Assembly: GCF_003634615.1 (NCBI RefSeq)
Contig: NZ_RBKX01000001.1
Span: 434,001-498,000, forward strand
Length of the DNA: 64,000 bases
Origin: Flavobacterium sp. 102
GTDB taxonomy: Bacteria; Bacteroidota; Bacteroidia; Flavobacteriales; Flavobacteriaceae
Direction: 5' to 3'
Shown here: positions 52,705 to 61,060 of the stretch, piece after piece
How positions within the stretch are numbered: position 1 is the stretch's first letter
Layout of the letters: the number at the start of each line of letters is the position of its first letter
Translations under genes and position numbers: made by a program
Notes under the pieces: generated by a model
What the model was told of the DNA's origin: nothing
Seen by the model: the letters and a program-made list of their open reading frames with translations, nothing else
Database searches by the model: none

Positions 52705-54870
52705 TTAAAATTTTAATGTCATTCCGGCTAAGAAATTAATTCCGGCTTGCGGATAAAATCCGGCACCTTCAAGGGTTGTGACGCTTCCGGGATTGCTCCA
52801 ATCATCATCATAAGTATAAAAATAACCATTGGATTCATATTCCAAATCGAACAAATTATTGACCAAAGCTGAAAACACAATCGACTTCAATCCTTTGTTG
52901 ATTTTCCACTCATAAGAAGCATTCAAATCATTGACAAAATAAGCGTCTAGCTTTGAATTGTCTGAATCGATATTGCCCATGTATTGTTCGCCAACCAATT
53001 TAGACAGCAAAGAAATCTGAAAATCTTTTGTAGGTAAAAATGTGATTCTGTTTCCGAAAACCACATTAGGTGAAAAAGCAATATCGGTACTGCCTAAATT
53101 TTGCAAAACACCATCTCTTTGAAAGTAGAAATCACGGTTTTTATTTTGGCTTAAAGTAATATTTGGATTCAAAATCAATTTGTCCGTAATGACAATTACT
53201 GATTCTATTTCTAAACCTATGCGATAACTTTTACCGCTGTTCGTGAAAATTGGAGAACCTACATCGTTTAAAGCACCTGTCAAAACCAATTGATTGAGGT
53301 AGTTCATGTAAAAAGCATTGGCGGAAATTTTCACTTTTTTCGAATTGTATTTCCAACCCAATTCATAATCAAATAAACGCTCCGGTTTCACACTTCCGCT
53401 TTCATAATCATCGCGCCTTGGTTCTTTATTGGCCACACCGAAATAACCATACAATGAGTTCTTATTATTCAGATCATAATTCAAACCTACTTTAGGATTA
53501 AAAAATCGGAACGTATCATTTACATCACTAAATCGAAAACTGGTGGCTTCGTAAAAAACCATTCGGTATTGTAAATCAGCAAAGACATTGAGTTTCCCAA
53601 CTTGCTGAGAAACTTTGGCATAAAAATTCACGTCGTCTTTATTGCCAATATTGTTATAATAACGGTTGGCATTGGGTACATAATATTGTGTCCAAACTAC
53701 TTCTCCAAAATGGTCGCCCAAATATCGATTTGCCGCTCCGCCAAGTAAAACATCGGTTTTAGGGGTTTTGTAGTTCAAAGAAAAAGTAGCGCCAAAAAAA
53801 TCATTGTCCAACCATCTTTTTCGCACTAAATCGGAAATCGAGTTTCCTTGAAAATCGGGCAAATTATAATCGGCCAACGCTTCATCTTCTCTGTATTGTT
53901 CAAAATAGCCTTTCCCTATGGTGTAATGCAACGCCGTGTTCGAAATCCATTTTTCAGACCACTTTTCAGACCAATGCAATTGGAAATGATTTTGGGTATA
54001 ATTATCCGTTTCGTCATCGTAGAATTGCATGTTGCCGTTTTCGTCAAAATACATTCCTGCCGGATTGAAAGTTCGGTCGTTTTCCAATTGTTCAGGATCT
54101 TCTATTCCGTACCAAGCTTGATAGGTTTTCTCTTTTCCGCCGAAAGCCAAAGCTTTAATCAAAGTCGTTTTGGTCACATAGTTGGCATTAAAAAAATACC
54201 CGAAAAGATTAGACGAAGCCCTGTCAATAAAACCATCTGAGGCAATATTGGAAAAACGGGCATTCATTTCAAAGTTGTTGTGCAAGCCGGTTCCAAAAGC
54301 TAAAGTGTGTTTGCGTGTTCCGAAACTTCCTACGGAATTGGCGATTTCGGCATAGGATTTTTCCTGATAGGATTTGGTTTGCATGTTCAAACTCGCGCCA
54401 AACGCTCCGGCACCATTCGTTGACGTTCCGACGCCTCGTTGTAACTGAATACTTTCTAACGAAGAAGCAAAATCGGGTAAATTGACAAAGAAAGTACCTT
54501 GGCTTTCGCTGTCATTAAACGGAATGCCGTTTAAAGTCACATTGATTCTGGAACCATCGGCACCACGAACTCTCATGTAGGTATAGCCAACACCATTTCC
54601 GGCATCAGTTGTAGTAACGACTGACGGTAAATAATTGAGTAAAATGGGAATGTCTTGTCCTAAATTTCGCGGCGCAATTTCTTTCTTGGAAAGATTGGTA
54701 AAGGTGATTGGGTTTTTGCCTTTGGCCCTGACAGCGGAAACCGTCACTTCGTCGAGTTGGTTGACTTTAGTAGTGTCTTGTTGTTTTTGCTGCGCAAAGA
54801 AGGCAGAGGGCAGAAAGCAGAAAGCAGAAAGCAGAAATATTTTCTTGCTTGTTTTGAATAAAGTTTTCAT
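52705..54870 (-). CDS. TonB-dependent outer-membrane receptor under TPP control
   Basis: 721 residues. After the signal peptide (ending SAFFAQ) come a TonB-box-like segment, a plug domain (about 45-160: VRGADGSRINVTLNGIPFND) and a 22-strand barrel ending in Phe. No carboxypeptidase-like N-terminal domain, so it is a transporter of small ligands rather than a SusC type. The TPP riboswitch upstream points to thiamine or a thiamine precursor as ligand. The hydrophobic core of the signal peptide is encoded by a 7-nt tandem repeat (54803-54837), so slippage could switch the gene off or on. Confidence 0.93.
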   Translation of the reverse strand: MKTLFKTSKKIFLLSAFCFLPSAFFAQQKQQDTTKVNQLDEVTVSAVRAKGKNPITFTNLSKKEIAPRNLGQDIPILLNYLPSVVTTTDAGNGVGYTYMRVRGADGSRINVTLNGIPFNDSESQGTFFVNLPDFASSLESIQLQRGVGTSTNGAGAFGASLNMQTKSYQEKSYAEIANSVGSFGTRKHTLAFGTGLHNNFEMNARFSNIASDGFIDRASSNLFGYFFNANYVTKTTLIKALAFGGKEKTYQAWYGIEDPEQLENDRTFNPAGMYFDENGNMQFYDDETDNYTQNHFQLHWSEKWSEKWISNTALHYTIGKGYFEQYREDEALADYNLPDFQGNSISDLVRKRWLDNDFFGATFSLNYKTPKTDVLLGGAANRYLGDHFGEVVWTQYYVPNANRYYNNIGNKDDVNFYAKVSQQVGKLNVFADLQYRMVFYEATSFRFSDVNDTFRFFNPKVGLNYDLNNKNSLYGYFGVANKEPRRDDYESGSVKPERLFDYELGWKYNSKKVKISANAFYMNYLNQLVLTGALNDVGSPIFTNSGKSYRIGLEIESVIVITDKLILNPNITLSQNKNRDFYFQRDGVLQNLGSTDIAFSPNVVFGNRITFLPTKDFQISLLSKLVGEQYMGNIDSDNSKLDAYFVNDLNASYEWKINKGLKSIVFSALVNNLFDLEYESNGYFYTYDDDWSNPGSVTTLEGAGFYPQAGINFLAGMTLKF
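54803..54837 (-). repeat. Heptamer repeat (GCAGAAA) in the signal peptide of the TonB receptor
   Basis: Four perfect GCAGAAA units (54810-54837) and one imperfect GCAGAGG (54803-54809). On the coding strand TTTCTGC repeated gives the cycle F-L-L-S-A-F-C in every frame because seven is not a multiple of three. Gain or loss of one unit shifts the frame of the rest of the gene. Confidence 0.85.
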
Positions 54871-54888
54871 TCGTAAAATGTTACGAAT
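54869..54888 (-). promoter_or_regulatory. Hairpin overlapping the start codon of the TonB receptor
   Basis: ATTCGTAA (54869-54876) and TTACGAAT (54881-54888) are perfect complements with a 4-base loop. On the mRNA the downstream arm includes the first two bases of the ATG at 54870. It could hide the start codon and act as the expression platform of the TPP riboswitch. Confidence 0.5.
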
Positions 54889-54960
54889 AAAAGGGGTAAT
54901 TATTCTTGGTTAAAAAATTAAATTGATACTCTTGACAGGACAAACGTGCACTTTTATCTT

Positions 54961-55041
54961 GTCTAATCCCTAAACAGCATTACCTGTTCTAGGTTCGTTG
55001 GGTATAATCTCAGCTCGTTATTTAGAGCACCCCTTTGAGAC
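54961..55041 (-). promoter_or_regulatory. TPP riboswitch (THI element)
   Basis: On minus the sequence reads through the conserved TPP aptamer: a closing pair GTCT/AGAC at the ends, GGGGTGCTC, GAGCTGAGAT, ATACCC, GAACCT, then AACAGGTAATGCTGTT and TTAGGGA. These match the invariant CUGAGA, ACCC, ACCUGA-like and AGGGA blocks in order. The aptamer starts at about the transcription start and ends 90 nt before the TonB receptor ATG. Confidence 0.92.
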
Positions 55042-55045
55042 TCGG

Positions 55046-55078
55046 CAAAGATAGCGCTATAAATTCAAAAAAATCAAA
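55046..55078 (-). promoter_or_regulatory. Promoter of the riboswitch-TonB transcript
   Basis: On minus TTTG (55078-55075), 21 bp, TATCTTTG (55053-55046). The spacing is slightly long but the -7 box is exact and the riboswitch begins right after it. Confidence 0.55.
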
Positions 55079-55088
55079 TTCCAAAAAA

Positions 55089-55490
55089 TTAAAAATGTGG
55101 TTTACGCCTATTTTGTTTGATTTCCGAGAGATTGCGTTTGGCTTTGATTCTTTTTTCAATGACCGAACGAGGCGTTTTGGTGGCTTTTCGTTTTTTGGGA
55201 ACAATCAAAGCTTTGCTGATTAATTCTAAAAAGCGTTTGGTGATTATGGTTTTGTTTTTAAGTTGGCTTCGGTCTTCGTCGCAGTTTAAAATTAATATTT
55301 GCTCCGAAGTTAATCTGGTTGCCAATTTGGTTGAAAGCAATTCTTTTTCTTCTTCTTCAAGTGCTTTAGAATTTTTTAAATCAAAAGTCAATACTACTTT
55401 CGAAGAAACTTTATTGACATTTTGACCGCCGGAACCCGAACTTCTCACCGCTTTAAATTGAAGTTCTGTGAGCATTAAATCAGTTTTCAT
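55089..55490 (-). CDS. arfB: ArfB-like ribosome-rescue peptidyl-tRNA hydrolase
   Basis: 133 residues from the ATG at 55490. The GGQ motif is clear (RSSGSGGQNVNKVSSKV), and a basic C-terminal tail (KRKATKTPRSVIEKRIKAKRN) would enter the empty mRNA channel, as in ArfB/ICT1. It releases peptides from ribosomes stalled at the 3' end of broken mRNA. It overlaps the DUF4301 gene by 11 bp. Confidence 0.93.
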   Translation of the reverse strand: MKTDLMLTELQFKAVRSSGSGGQNVNKVSSKVVLTFDLKNSKALEEEEKELLSTKLATRLTSEQILILNCDEDRSQLKNKTIITKRFLELISKALIVPKKRKATKTPRSVIEKRIKAKRNLSEIKQNRRKPHF

Positions 55491-57081
55491 ATTGGGGTTG
55501 GTGAGCAGGTTTGAGCAAGTCATTCACTGTTTTTACCGGATTGAAAGTAACCAAAGGTACTTCGACAAAAACGGTAATCCATTTGGCCATGGCGCCATTC
55601 CAAAGGCCTGGTAATTCGTAGCCTTTTAAATCTTTGCCTTTGTTGTTTTTGTGTACGATAAAACCGGTGCTTGGGTCGACAAATTGGGTTAAATCGAACT
55701 TCTGTCCTTGATAATTTTTAGTGGCACAAACCAAATCCACCGGATTAAAATGGGTGGCTTTGGCTAAAATTTCAATTTGTTCGGAATTATGGTTATCTAC
55801 TTGAGAACTTTCCACAATTTGCAACGAAACATTGCCTTTGAAACTTCTTACCCAAAATGGTCCGCCTCCAGGTTCGCCTTCGTTTTTAACCATACCGCAA
55901 ATGCGAATCGGTCGGTTTAATTTGTTTTTGATAAAGTCGATTTTATTCTCTAAAGTATATTTGTAGAAATCTTCAAACACATCAATATTCAACTTTTGCT
56001 TCATAAAATCGATGATTGGCGGTATATTTTCTTCTTTCAAATCTTTACTGTCAACCGTCTCAAGGATTTGAAATATTTGTTCTTGTAATTCTAATAAAAC
56101 CCCCGCTAGTCCTTTTTTGTAAAGCGTAATTTCTTCAATGTGATTTTGAATCACATTGTCTATATTTTTGATAAAAATAACATCGGCTTCTAAATTATTC
56201 AAATTATTAATCAGCGCGCCATGTCCGCCGGGACGGAAGACCAACATTCCCTCTTCATTGCGAAACGGTTGGTTATTCTTAGTTACGGCAATCGTATCGG
56301 TACTTTTATCCTGATAAGAGTAACTAACGTTTAAATTGGTATTCGATTTTGCTTCTACTTTAGTTTTTACATCGTTGATAATCTTTTGAAACAAAGCTTC
56401 GTGGTTTTCAGAAACGGTAAAATGCAGATGGGAAACCGAATTTGATGTAGCATAAAAAGCACATTCATTTAAATGTTCTTCAACCGGTGTAGCAATATGG
56501 TTGGCATATTTATGAAAATCGAGAACCGCTTTGGGTTTGTTGGCAAAATCAAAATAGTCATGTGCCAACATCAATTTGATAAAGTGATAACTTTTTTCGT
56601 GACTTTCGAGTGAATAGTAATTAGGGTGAAGTTCTTTTAATTTAGATTTTATTTCTCCATAAAAAGGAAACTTCTCAATTCCGGCCAAGAAAATCGGGAG
56701 ATTTTTGTCTTTCTTTCGGTTGATGTAAGCGTTGATGGTTTCGTTTTCATGGTCAAAATCGATTAAAAACTCGTTCAAGAATTTAAACATTCTACTTGCC
56801 GCGCCTGATGCAGGAACAAACTTTTTAAGTTTAAGATTTGATTTCTTTTGGTCAAAAAAATCAGCTTGTTTTTGAAATTCTTCGCTGGTCAATTTTACAA
56901 TTCCGTCGGCAATCGTAGCCGGTCTTTCCAAATATATCTTTGGAATTCCGGATTGAAACAACAAAAGTTCACCTTCAATTTTATCCAAAGCAATACCGTG
57001 TGCTTTGATTTGCTCAAAGTCGGTTTCTGTTAGTTTGTATTTTTTGGCTAAGCTTTCTTTTCTTGTAAAATTCTCTTCCAT
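55480..57081 (-). CDS. DUF4301 protein, nucleotidyltransferase-like
   Basis: 533 residues from the ATG at 57081 (an open frame continues upstream through pnuC but without family support). The segment FVPASGAASRMFKFL near residue 70-85 resembles the glycine-rich nucleotide loop of UDP-sugar pyrophosphorylases, and FRPGGHGALINNLNN near 288 resembles their second substrate loop. This suggests an NTP-dependent sugar or polyol transferase, an inference from pattern only. It overlaps pnuC by 34 bp and arfB by 11 bp. Confidence 0.75.
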   Translation of the reverse strand: MEENFTRKESLAKKYKLTETDFEQIKAHGIALDKIEGELLLFQSGIPKIYLERPATIADGIVKLTSEEFQKQADFFDQKKSNLKLKKFVPASGAASRMFKFLNEFLIDFDHENETINAYINRKKDKNLPIFLAGIEKFPFYGEIKSKLKELHPNYYSLESHEKSYHFIKLMLAHDYFDFANKPKAVLDFHKYANHIATPVEEHLNECAFYATSNSVSHLHFTVSENHEALFQKIINDVKTKVEAKSNTNLNVSYSYQDKSTDTIAVTKNNQPFRNEEGMLVFRPGGHGALINNLNNLEADVIFIKNIDNVIQNHIEEITLYKKGLAGVLLELQEQIFQILETVDSKDLKEENIPPIIDFMKQKLNIDVFEDFYKYTLENKIDFIKNKLNRPIRICGMVKNEGEPGGGPFWVRSFKGNVSLQIVESSQVDNHNSEQIEILAKATHFNPVDLVCATKNYQGQKFDLTQFVDPSTGFIVHKNNKGKDLKGYELPGLWNGAMAKWITVFVEVPLVTFNPVKTVNDLLKPAHQPQYEN

Positions 57082-57665
57082 TCTAAATAGCCATAAATGG
57101 CAATAATTGTAAATATTAAATACTGAATACTGGTAAAAGAATAGCCTTTGGCAAAATACATTGGGATAGAAATGATATCGCCAATAATCCACAAAATCCA
57201 ATTCTCTATTTTCCGTTTAGCCATCAACCACATTCCAACAAAGAAAATTCCGGTTACAAAAGTGTCGACGTACGTAGTCCAGTGGGTAAATTTATCAAAA
57301 AATGTGTAAACAACGACCACAAAAGCAATAGTTAATGTAAATATGACCACTGACCATTTCTTTTCGGCAGTATTCATTCTCGAAATAGGAAACTCGACTA
57401 CATCGTCTTTCTTTCTGGTCCAGTGATACCAACCGTAAATACTCATGACGACGTAGTAAAAATTAATCATCATATCGCCCAACAAAGACCATTTAAAGAG
57501 CAAATAAACATAAATCGCTGTATTGATTATCCCTGTTGGGAAAACCCAAATATTGTCTTTTTTGGCAAACCAAACGCTCACTAATCCGAAAAAAATAGCC
57601 ACCAACTCCAACACAATTTCATAGGTTGGATAGTTTTTATATTGGGAAAATAGAAATTCGAGCAT
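57048..57665 (-). CDS. PnuC-family vitamin transporter (likely thiamine, PnuT)
   Basis: 205 residues with six or seven membrane helices. Family pattern: NIWVFPTGIINTAIYVYLLF, and YGWYHWTRKK with the tryptophans that stack on the ligand ring. PnuC-like proteins take up nicotinamide riboside, riboflavin or thiamine by facilitated diffusion, the vitamin being trapped by a kinase inside. A TPP-controlled receptor lies 2 kb downstream on the same strand, so thiamine is the best guess. It shares TAATG with the previous gene. Confidence 0.85.
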   Translation of the reverse strand: MLEFLFSQYKNYPTYEIVLELVAIFFGLVSVWFAKKDNIWVFPTGIINTAIYVYLLFKWSLLGDMMINFYYVVMSIYGWYHWTRKKDDVVEFPISRMNTAEKKWSVVIFTLTIAFVVVVYTFFDKFTHWTTYVDTFVTGIFFVGMWLMAKRKIENWILWIIGDIISIPMYFAKGYSFTSIQYLIFTIIAIYGYLEWKRILQEKKA

Positions 57666-58372
57666 TAGTCAAAAAAGTTTATATCATTTTCAAAAGCCGT
57701 TCCGATAACGACCATATCAGCTCCGGCGTTAAATGCGTCTTCAATTCCTTTTTTGGAACGAATACCGCCACCAACAATCAACGGCACAGAAATTCTCTTA
57801 GCCACCATTGAAATCATTTTTAATGGAACCGCTTTTTGCGCACCACTTCCGGCTTCAAGGTAGATTAATTTGTTTCCTATTAACTCTCCGGCTTTGGCGG
57901 TTTGGGCTGCGTAATCATAATTGTTTCTGTCTAAAGGTTTGGTTTTACTGACTCTTTGCACTGCCGTTTCGCTCCCGCTTTCAATTAAAATATAGCCGGT
58001 TGAGATGATTTCCAAATTGGTTTTTTCCAAAATAGGAACGGCATTAATTTGGTGTTCAATTAAATAATCAGAATTTCTACCGGAAAGCAATTGTAAAAAC
58101 AAAATGCCGTCAGCTTCAGCGGAAATTTGGGTTGGATTTCCCGGGAATATTAGTATTGGCAAAGTTGTTTTTTGCTTCAGCAATGCTACTAATTCACACA
58201 GATGATTGCCGTCGAAAGAACTGCCGCCAATGAAAATATGGGTTGCCGGTGATTGATTTATTTTTTCTGTCAAAACCGAAATGTCTTCAACCGTCACTTT
58301 ATCGGGGTCGATTAAAATGGCTAAAAGTTTCTGTGCCTTTTTTCGGAAAGATAAAATTTGGTTGAATACCAT
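57665..58372 (-). CDS. Geranylgeranylglyceryl-phosphate synthase family protein (group II type)
   Basis: 235-residue TIM barrel. Phosphate and substrate segments are as in GGGPS/PcrB: LLAILIDPDK at the start, FIGGSSFDGN, TGYILIESGSETAV, YLEAGSGAQKAVP and GGGIRSKKGIEDAFNAGAD with the standard phosphate-binding loop. These enzymes link a polyprenyl chain to sn-glycerol-1-phosphate, the first step of archaeal-type ether lipids; bacterial members also occur in Bacteroidota. The product in this organism is unknown. Its stop overlaps the start of pnuC by one base. Confidence 0.9.
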   Translation of the reverse strand: MVFNQILSFRKKAQKLLAILIDPDKVTVEDISVLTEKINQSPATHIFIGGSSFDGNHLCELVALLKQKTTLPILIFPGNPTQISAEADGILFLQLLSGRNSDYLIEHQINAVPILEKTNLEIISTGYILIESGSETAVQRVSKTKPLDRNNYDYAAQTAKAGELIGNKLIYLEAGSGAQKAVPLKMISMVAKRISVPLIVGGGIRSKKGIEDAFNAGADMVVIGTAFENDINFFD

Positions 58373-58394
58373 CGAATTTATTATTTATTTAGGA

Positions 58395-58892
58395 TTAACA
58401 GCCGCAGAATCCATATAATTCCTTTTTTTCCTGAGGTTGGTCTTTGTACTGTATTAGCATAGTGCCTTTAAGTAGTGACACTTCATCGTCTTCGGCTATT
58501 TTTTTTACATCCACCGACAATTGATAGTCTTCATTCCTGAATTCTTTTGCGTAGTGCATGATTGGAAACCAGGTTGTGTCAATTGCAACTAACCGAAGCC
58601 TAACAAAATCGCCTTTAATTTTTATATAACAAATGCTGTCCAAATTATCCGAATAAATGTACTTACCGCCTTTTTTATAATCCTTTTCAGTTAAGGAAAA
58701 AACACAGCCCGGACCATCTATCTCTTCAGGAAAATTCTCGAAAGATTCTAAATCCAGGTGCTTTTTTGGTTTTAAGATTTTTTCGTCTGATTGAATATTA
58801 GTTGTCATGTTATTATGATCAACCCCCTTTTCTGACTTGTTGCACGAAATTAATATCGCTAAAAAGACTATTACAATTGGACTTCTTTTCAT
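58395..58892 (-). CDS. Lipoprotein of unknown function
   Basis: 165 residues with a lipobox (FLAILISC, Cys17) and mostly beta strands. The C-terminus ends GFCGC, and a Cys near residue 63 could pair with one of these. Family not recognised. It overlaps the phosphopantetheinyl transferase gene by 4 bp and is followed 22 bp later by the GGGPS gene, so it may be co-transcribed with both. Confidence 0.6.
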   Translation of the reverse strand: MKRSPIVIVFLAILISCNKSEKGVDHNNMTTNIQSDEKILKPKKHLDLESFENFPEEIDGPGCVFSLTEKDYKKGGKYIYSDNLDSICYIKIKGDFVRLRLVAIDTTWFPIMHYAKEFRNEDYQLSVDVKKIAEDDEVSLLKGTMLIQYKDQPQEKKELYGFCGC

Positions 58893-59524
58893 TTTTTAGA
58901 TTTTTCAAAAGCGCACACAAAGGCATAGTTCTCGATAAAATCAAAAAGAATATCAAAGTGTTCTACTTGGTTATTGAACCTCAATTCGACGGTGCAGTTT
59001 TTATCAACTAAGTTGAAACTGTTTTCAAAAATATGGTCTTTAAAACTGATTCCGATTTCATTTTTAATTTTAAATACGGATTCTTTGATGCCCCAAACTA
59101 CAGTGGCTTTTCTGAGCAAATCTTCCTCTGAAAGGTTAACCAAATGGGAAACATCCATAAATCGCGGAGCTAGTTTTACCGTTTTATCTTTTAGAATCTC
59201 TAAATCGGCACCGATATTGACCTCACTCAAAACAATAACTGAAAATTCATTAGAATGCGAGATAGAAATGTGTTTACCGTCTTTTAAATGCGGTTTGCCA
59301 AATTCGTCATAATACAAATCAAAATCATTGTAGCCGGCTTCCATCAGTAATCTTCTTACGCTAAGAAAGCCTTTTTGGTGACTTTCGGCTTTCATGCCTT
59401 CTAACCTTGCTAACGAAACGTCTTTCAACGCTACGCTGCGAAACAGTTCATCGAAAGATTCGGTGATTTTCCAAACGTACAAATGCGTCGTTTTGTTTAA
59501 AGCTTTGATTTTTAGTAACGGCAT
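58889..59524 (-). CDS. Sfp-type 4'-phosphopantetheinyl transferase
   Basis: 211 residues of the Sfp superfamily. The metal motif GADLE (near residue 108) and the CoA-binding motif WGIKESVFK (near 148) are intact, with SISHS in between. It moves phosphopantetheine from CoA to a carrier protein (acyl or peptidyl carrier). No carrier-protein gene is nearby. Confidence 0.9.
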   Translation of the reverse strand: MPLLKIKALNKTTHLYVWKITESFDELFRSVALKDVSLARLEGMKAESHQKGFLSVRRLLMEAGYNDFDLYYDEFGKPHLKDGKHISISHSNEFSVIVLSEVNIGADLEILKDKTVKLAPRFMDVSHLVNLSEEDLLRKATVVWGIKESVFKIKNEIGISFKDHIFENSFNLVDKNCTVELRFNNQVEHFDILFDFIENYAFVCAFEKSKK

Positions 59525-59622
59525 GGGTAATTTTTAAATTATCTGTTTGTTTTTCAGAAAATTAAGTAGCTAAACAATTCACAAAAAAACAAAAAACGTT
59601 TTTTTAATTCTATCCTATTGTG

Positions 59623-59630
59623 TAATTTTG
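59623..59630 (+). promoter_or_regulatory. -7 element of ahcY
   Basis: TAATTTTG at 59623-59630; no clear TTTG at the right distance. A 5-bp stem TTGTG/CACAA surrounds it. Confidence 0.45.
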
Positions 59631-59665
59631 CACCACAATTTAAAAAAAACAAATATACATAATAG

Positions 59666-60982
59666 ATGAGTACACAAACATTACCTTTTGTAGCTTACAA
59701 AGTTAAGGACATTAACTTGGCAGCTTGGGGAAGAAAAGAAATCGAATTGGCGGAAGCTGAAATGCCAGGATTAATGGCGCTTCGCGCTGAATATGGCGCA
59801 AGCCAACCTTTAAAAGGAGCTCGTATCGCAGGATGTCTTCACATGACTATTCAAACGGCTGTTTTAATTGAAACTTTAATTGCTTTAGGTGCTGAAGTTA
59901 CTTGGTCTTCTTGTAACATTTTCTCTACACAAGATCAGGCTGCTGCTGCGATTGCTGCTGCCGGAATTCAAGTGTATGCTTGGAAAGGTTTGGATGAAGA
60001 GTCTTTTGATTGGTGTATTGAGCAAACTTTATTCTTTGGTGAAGACAGACAGCCATTGAACATGATTTTGGATGATGGTGGAGATTTAACCAATATGGTT
60101 TTCGACCGTTACCCGGAATTAATCCCTGGAATTAAAGGTTTGTCAGAAGAGACTACAACAGGTGTTCACCGTTTGTACGAAAGAATGAAAAACGGAACTT
60201 TATTCATGCCGGCTATCAACGTAAATGACTCGGTTACTAAATCTAAATTTGACAACAAATACGGTTGTAAAGAATCAGCAGTTGATGCGGTTCGTCGTGC
60301 GACTGATATTATGTTAGCCGGAAAAAGAGTAATCGTTTGTGGATACGGTGACGTTGGTAAAGGAACTGCGGCTTCTTTCCGTGGTGCCGGTTCTATTGTA
60401 ACTGTTACTGAAATCGATCCGATTTGTGCTTTACAAGCGGCTATGGACGGTTTTGAAGTGAAAAAATTAAACACTGTAATCAAAACTGCTGATATCGTAA
60501 TTACTACAACAGGAAATAAAGATATCGTTATGGGAAGCCATTTCGAACAAATGAAAGACAAAACTATCGTTTGTAACATTGGTCACTTTGACAACGAAAT
60601 TGACATGGCTTGGTTGAACAAAAACCACGGTGCGTCTAAAATAGAAATCAAACCACAAGTAGACAAATATACCATCAACGGAAATGATATCATCATTTTG
60701 GCGGAAGGTCGTTTGGTAAACTTAGGTTGTGCAACCGGTCACCCAAGTTTTGTAATGAGTAATTCATTCACGAACCAAACTTTGGCGCAAATCGAGTTGT
60801 GGACTAACAGTGCGGCTTACAATAATGAAGTGTATATGTTACCAAAACATTTAGATGAAAAAGTAGCGGCTTTGCACTTGGCTAAATTAGGCGTTGAATT
60901 GGAAACTTTGAACGACGAGCAAGCGGCTTATATTGGCGTTGCTGTTGAAGGACCATATAAGCCTGAGTATTACAGATATTAA
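59666..60982 (+). CDS. ahcY: Adenosylhomocysteinase (SAH hydrolase)
   Basis: 438 residues, full length. The substrate domain has [15 protein letters not shown] and [16 protein letters not shown]; the NAD-binding loop is [12 protein letters not shown]; the C-terminus ends in the conserved KPEYYRY, which closes over the NAD of the neighbouring subunit. It splits S-adenosylhomocysteine to adenosine and homocysteine, relieving inhibition of SAM-dependent methylation. Single gene with its own terminator. Confidence 0.97.
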   Translation: MSTQTLPFVAYKVKDINLAAWGRKEIELAEAEMPGLMALRAEYGASQPLKGARIAGCLHMTIQTAVLIETLIALGAEVTWSSCNIFSTQDQAAAAIAAAGIQVYAWKGLDEESFDWCIEQTLFFGEDRQPLNMILDDGGDLTNMVFDRYPELIPGIKGLSEETTTGVHRLYERMKNGTLFMPAINVNDSVTKSKFDNKYGCKESAVDAVRRATDIMLAGKRVIVCGYGDVGKGTAASFRGAGSIVTVTEIDPICALQAAMDGFEVKKLNTVIKTADIVITTTGNKDIVMGSHFEQMKDKTIVCNIGHFDNEIDMAWLNKNHGASKIEIKPQVDKYTINGNDIIILAEGRLVNLGCATGHPSFVMSNSFTNQTLAQIELWTNSAAYNNEVYMLPKHLDEKVAALHLAKLGVELETLNDEQAAYIGVAVEGPYKPEYYRY

Positions 60983-60992
60983 TCAGACTTCT

Positions 60993-61016
60993 TAGAAAGT
61001 TAGATTATTAGATATT
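60993..61016 (+). repeat. Eight-base word repeat (TAGAxxxx) after ahcY
   Basis: Three units in step: TAGAAAGT, TAGATTAT, TAGATATT. It lies between the ahcY stop and its terminator and resembles the heptamer-word repeats elsewhere in the window. Confidence 0.55.
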
Positions 61017-61017
61017 G

Positions 61018-61046
61018 AAACCCTTGCTGAAAAGTGAGGGTTTTTT
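61018..61046 (+). terminator. Terminator of ahcY
   Basis: AAACCCT (61018-61024) pairs with AGGGTTT (61037-61043), followed by T. Confidence 0.75.
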
Positions 61047-61060
61047 ATTTGTCTATAATT

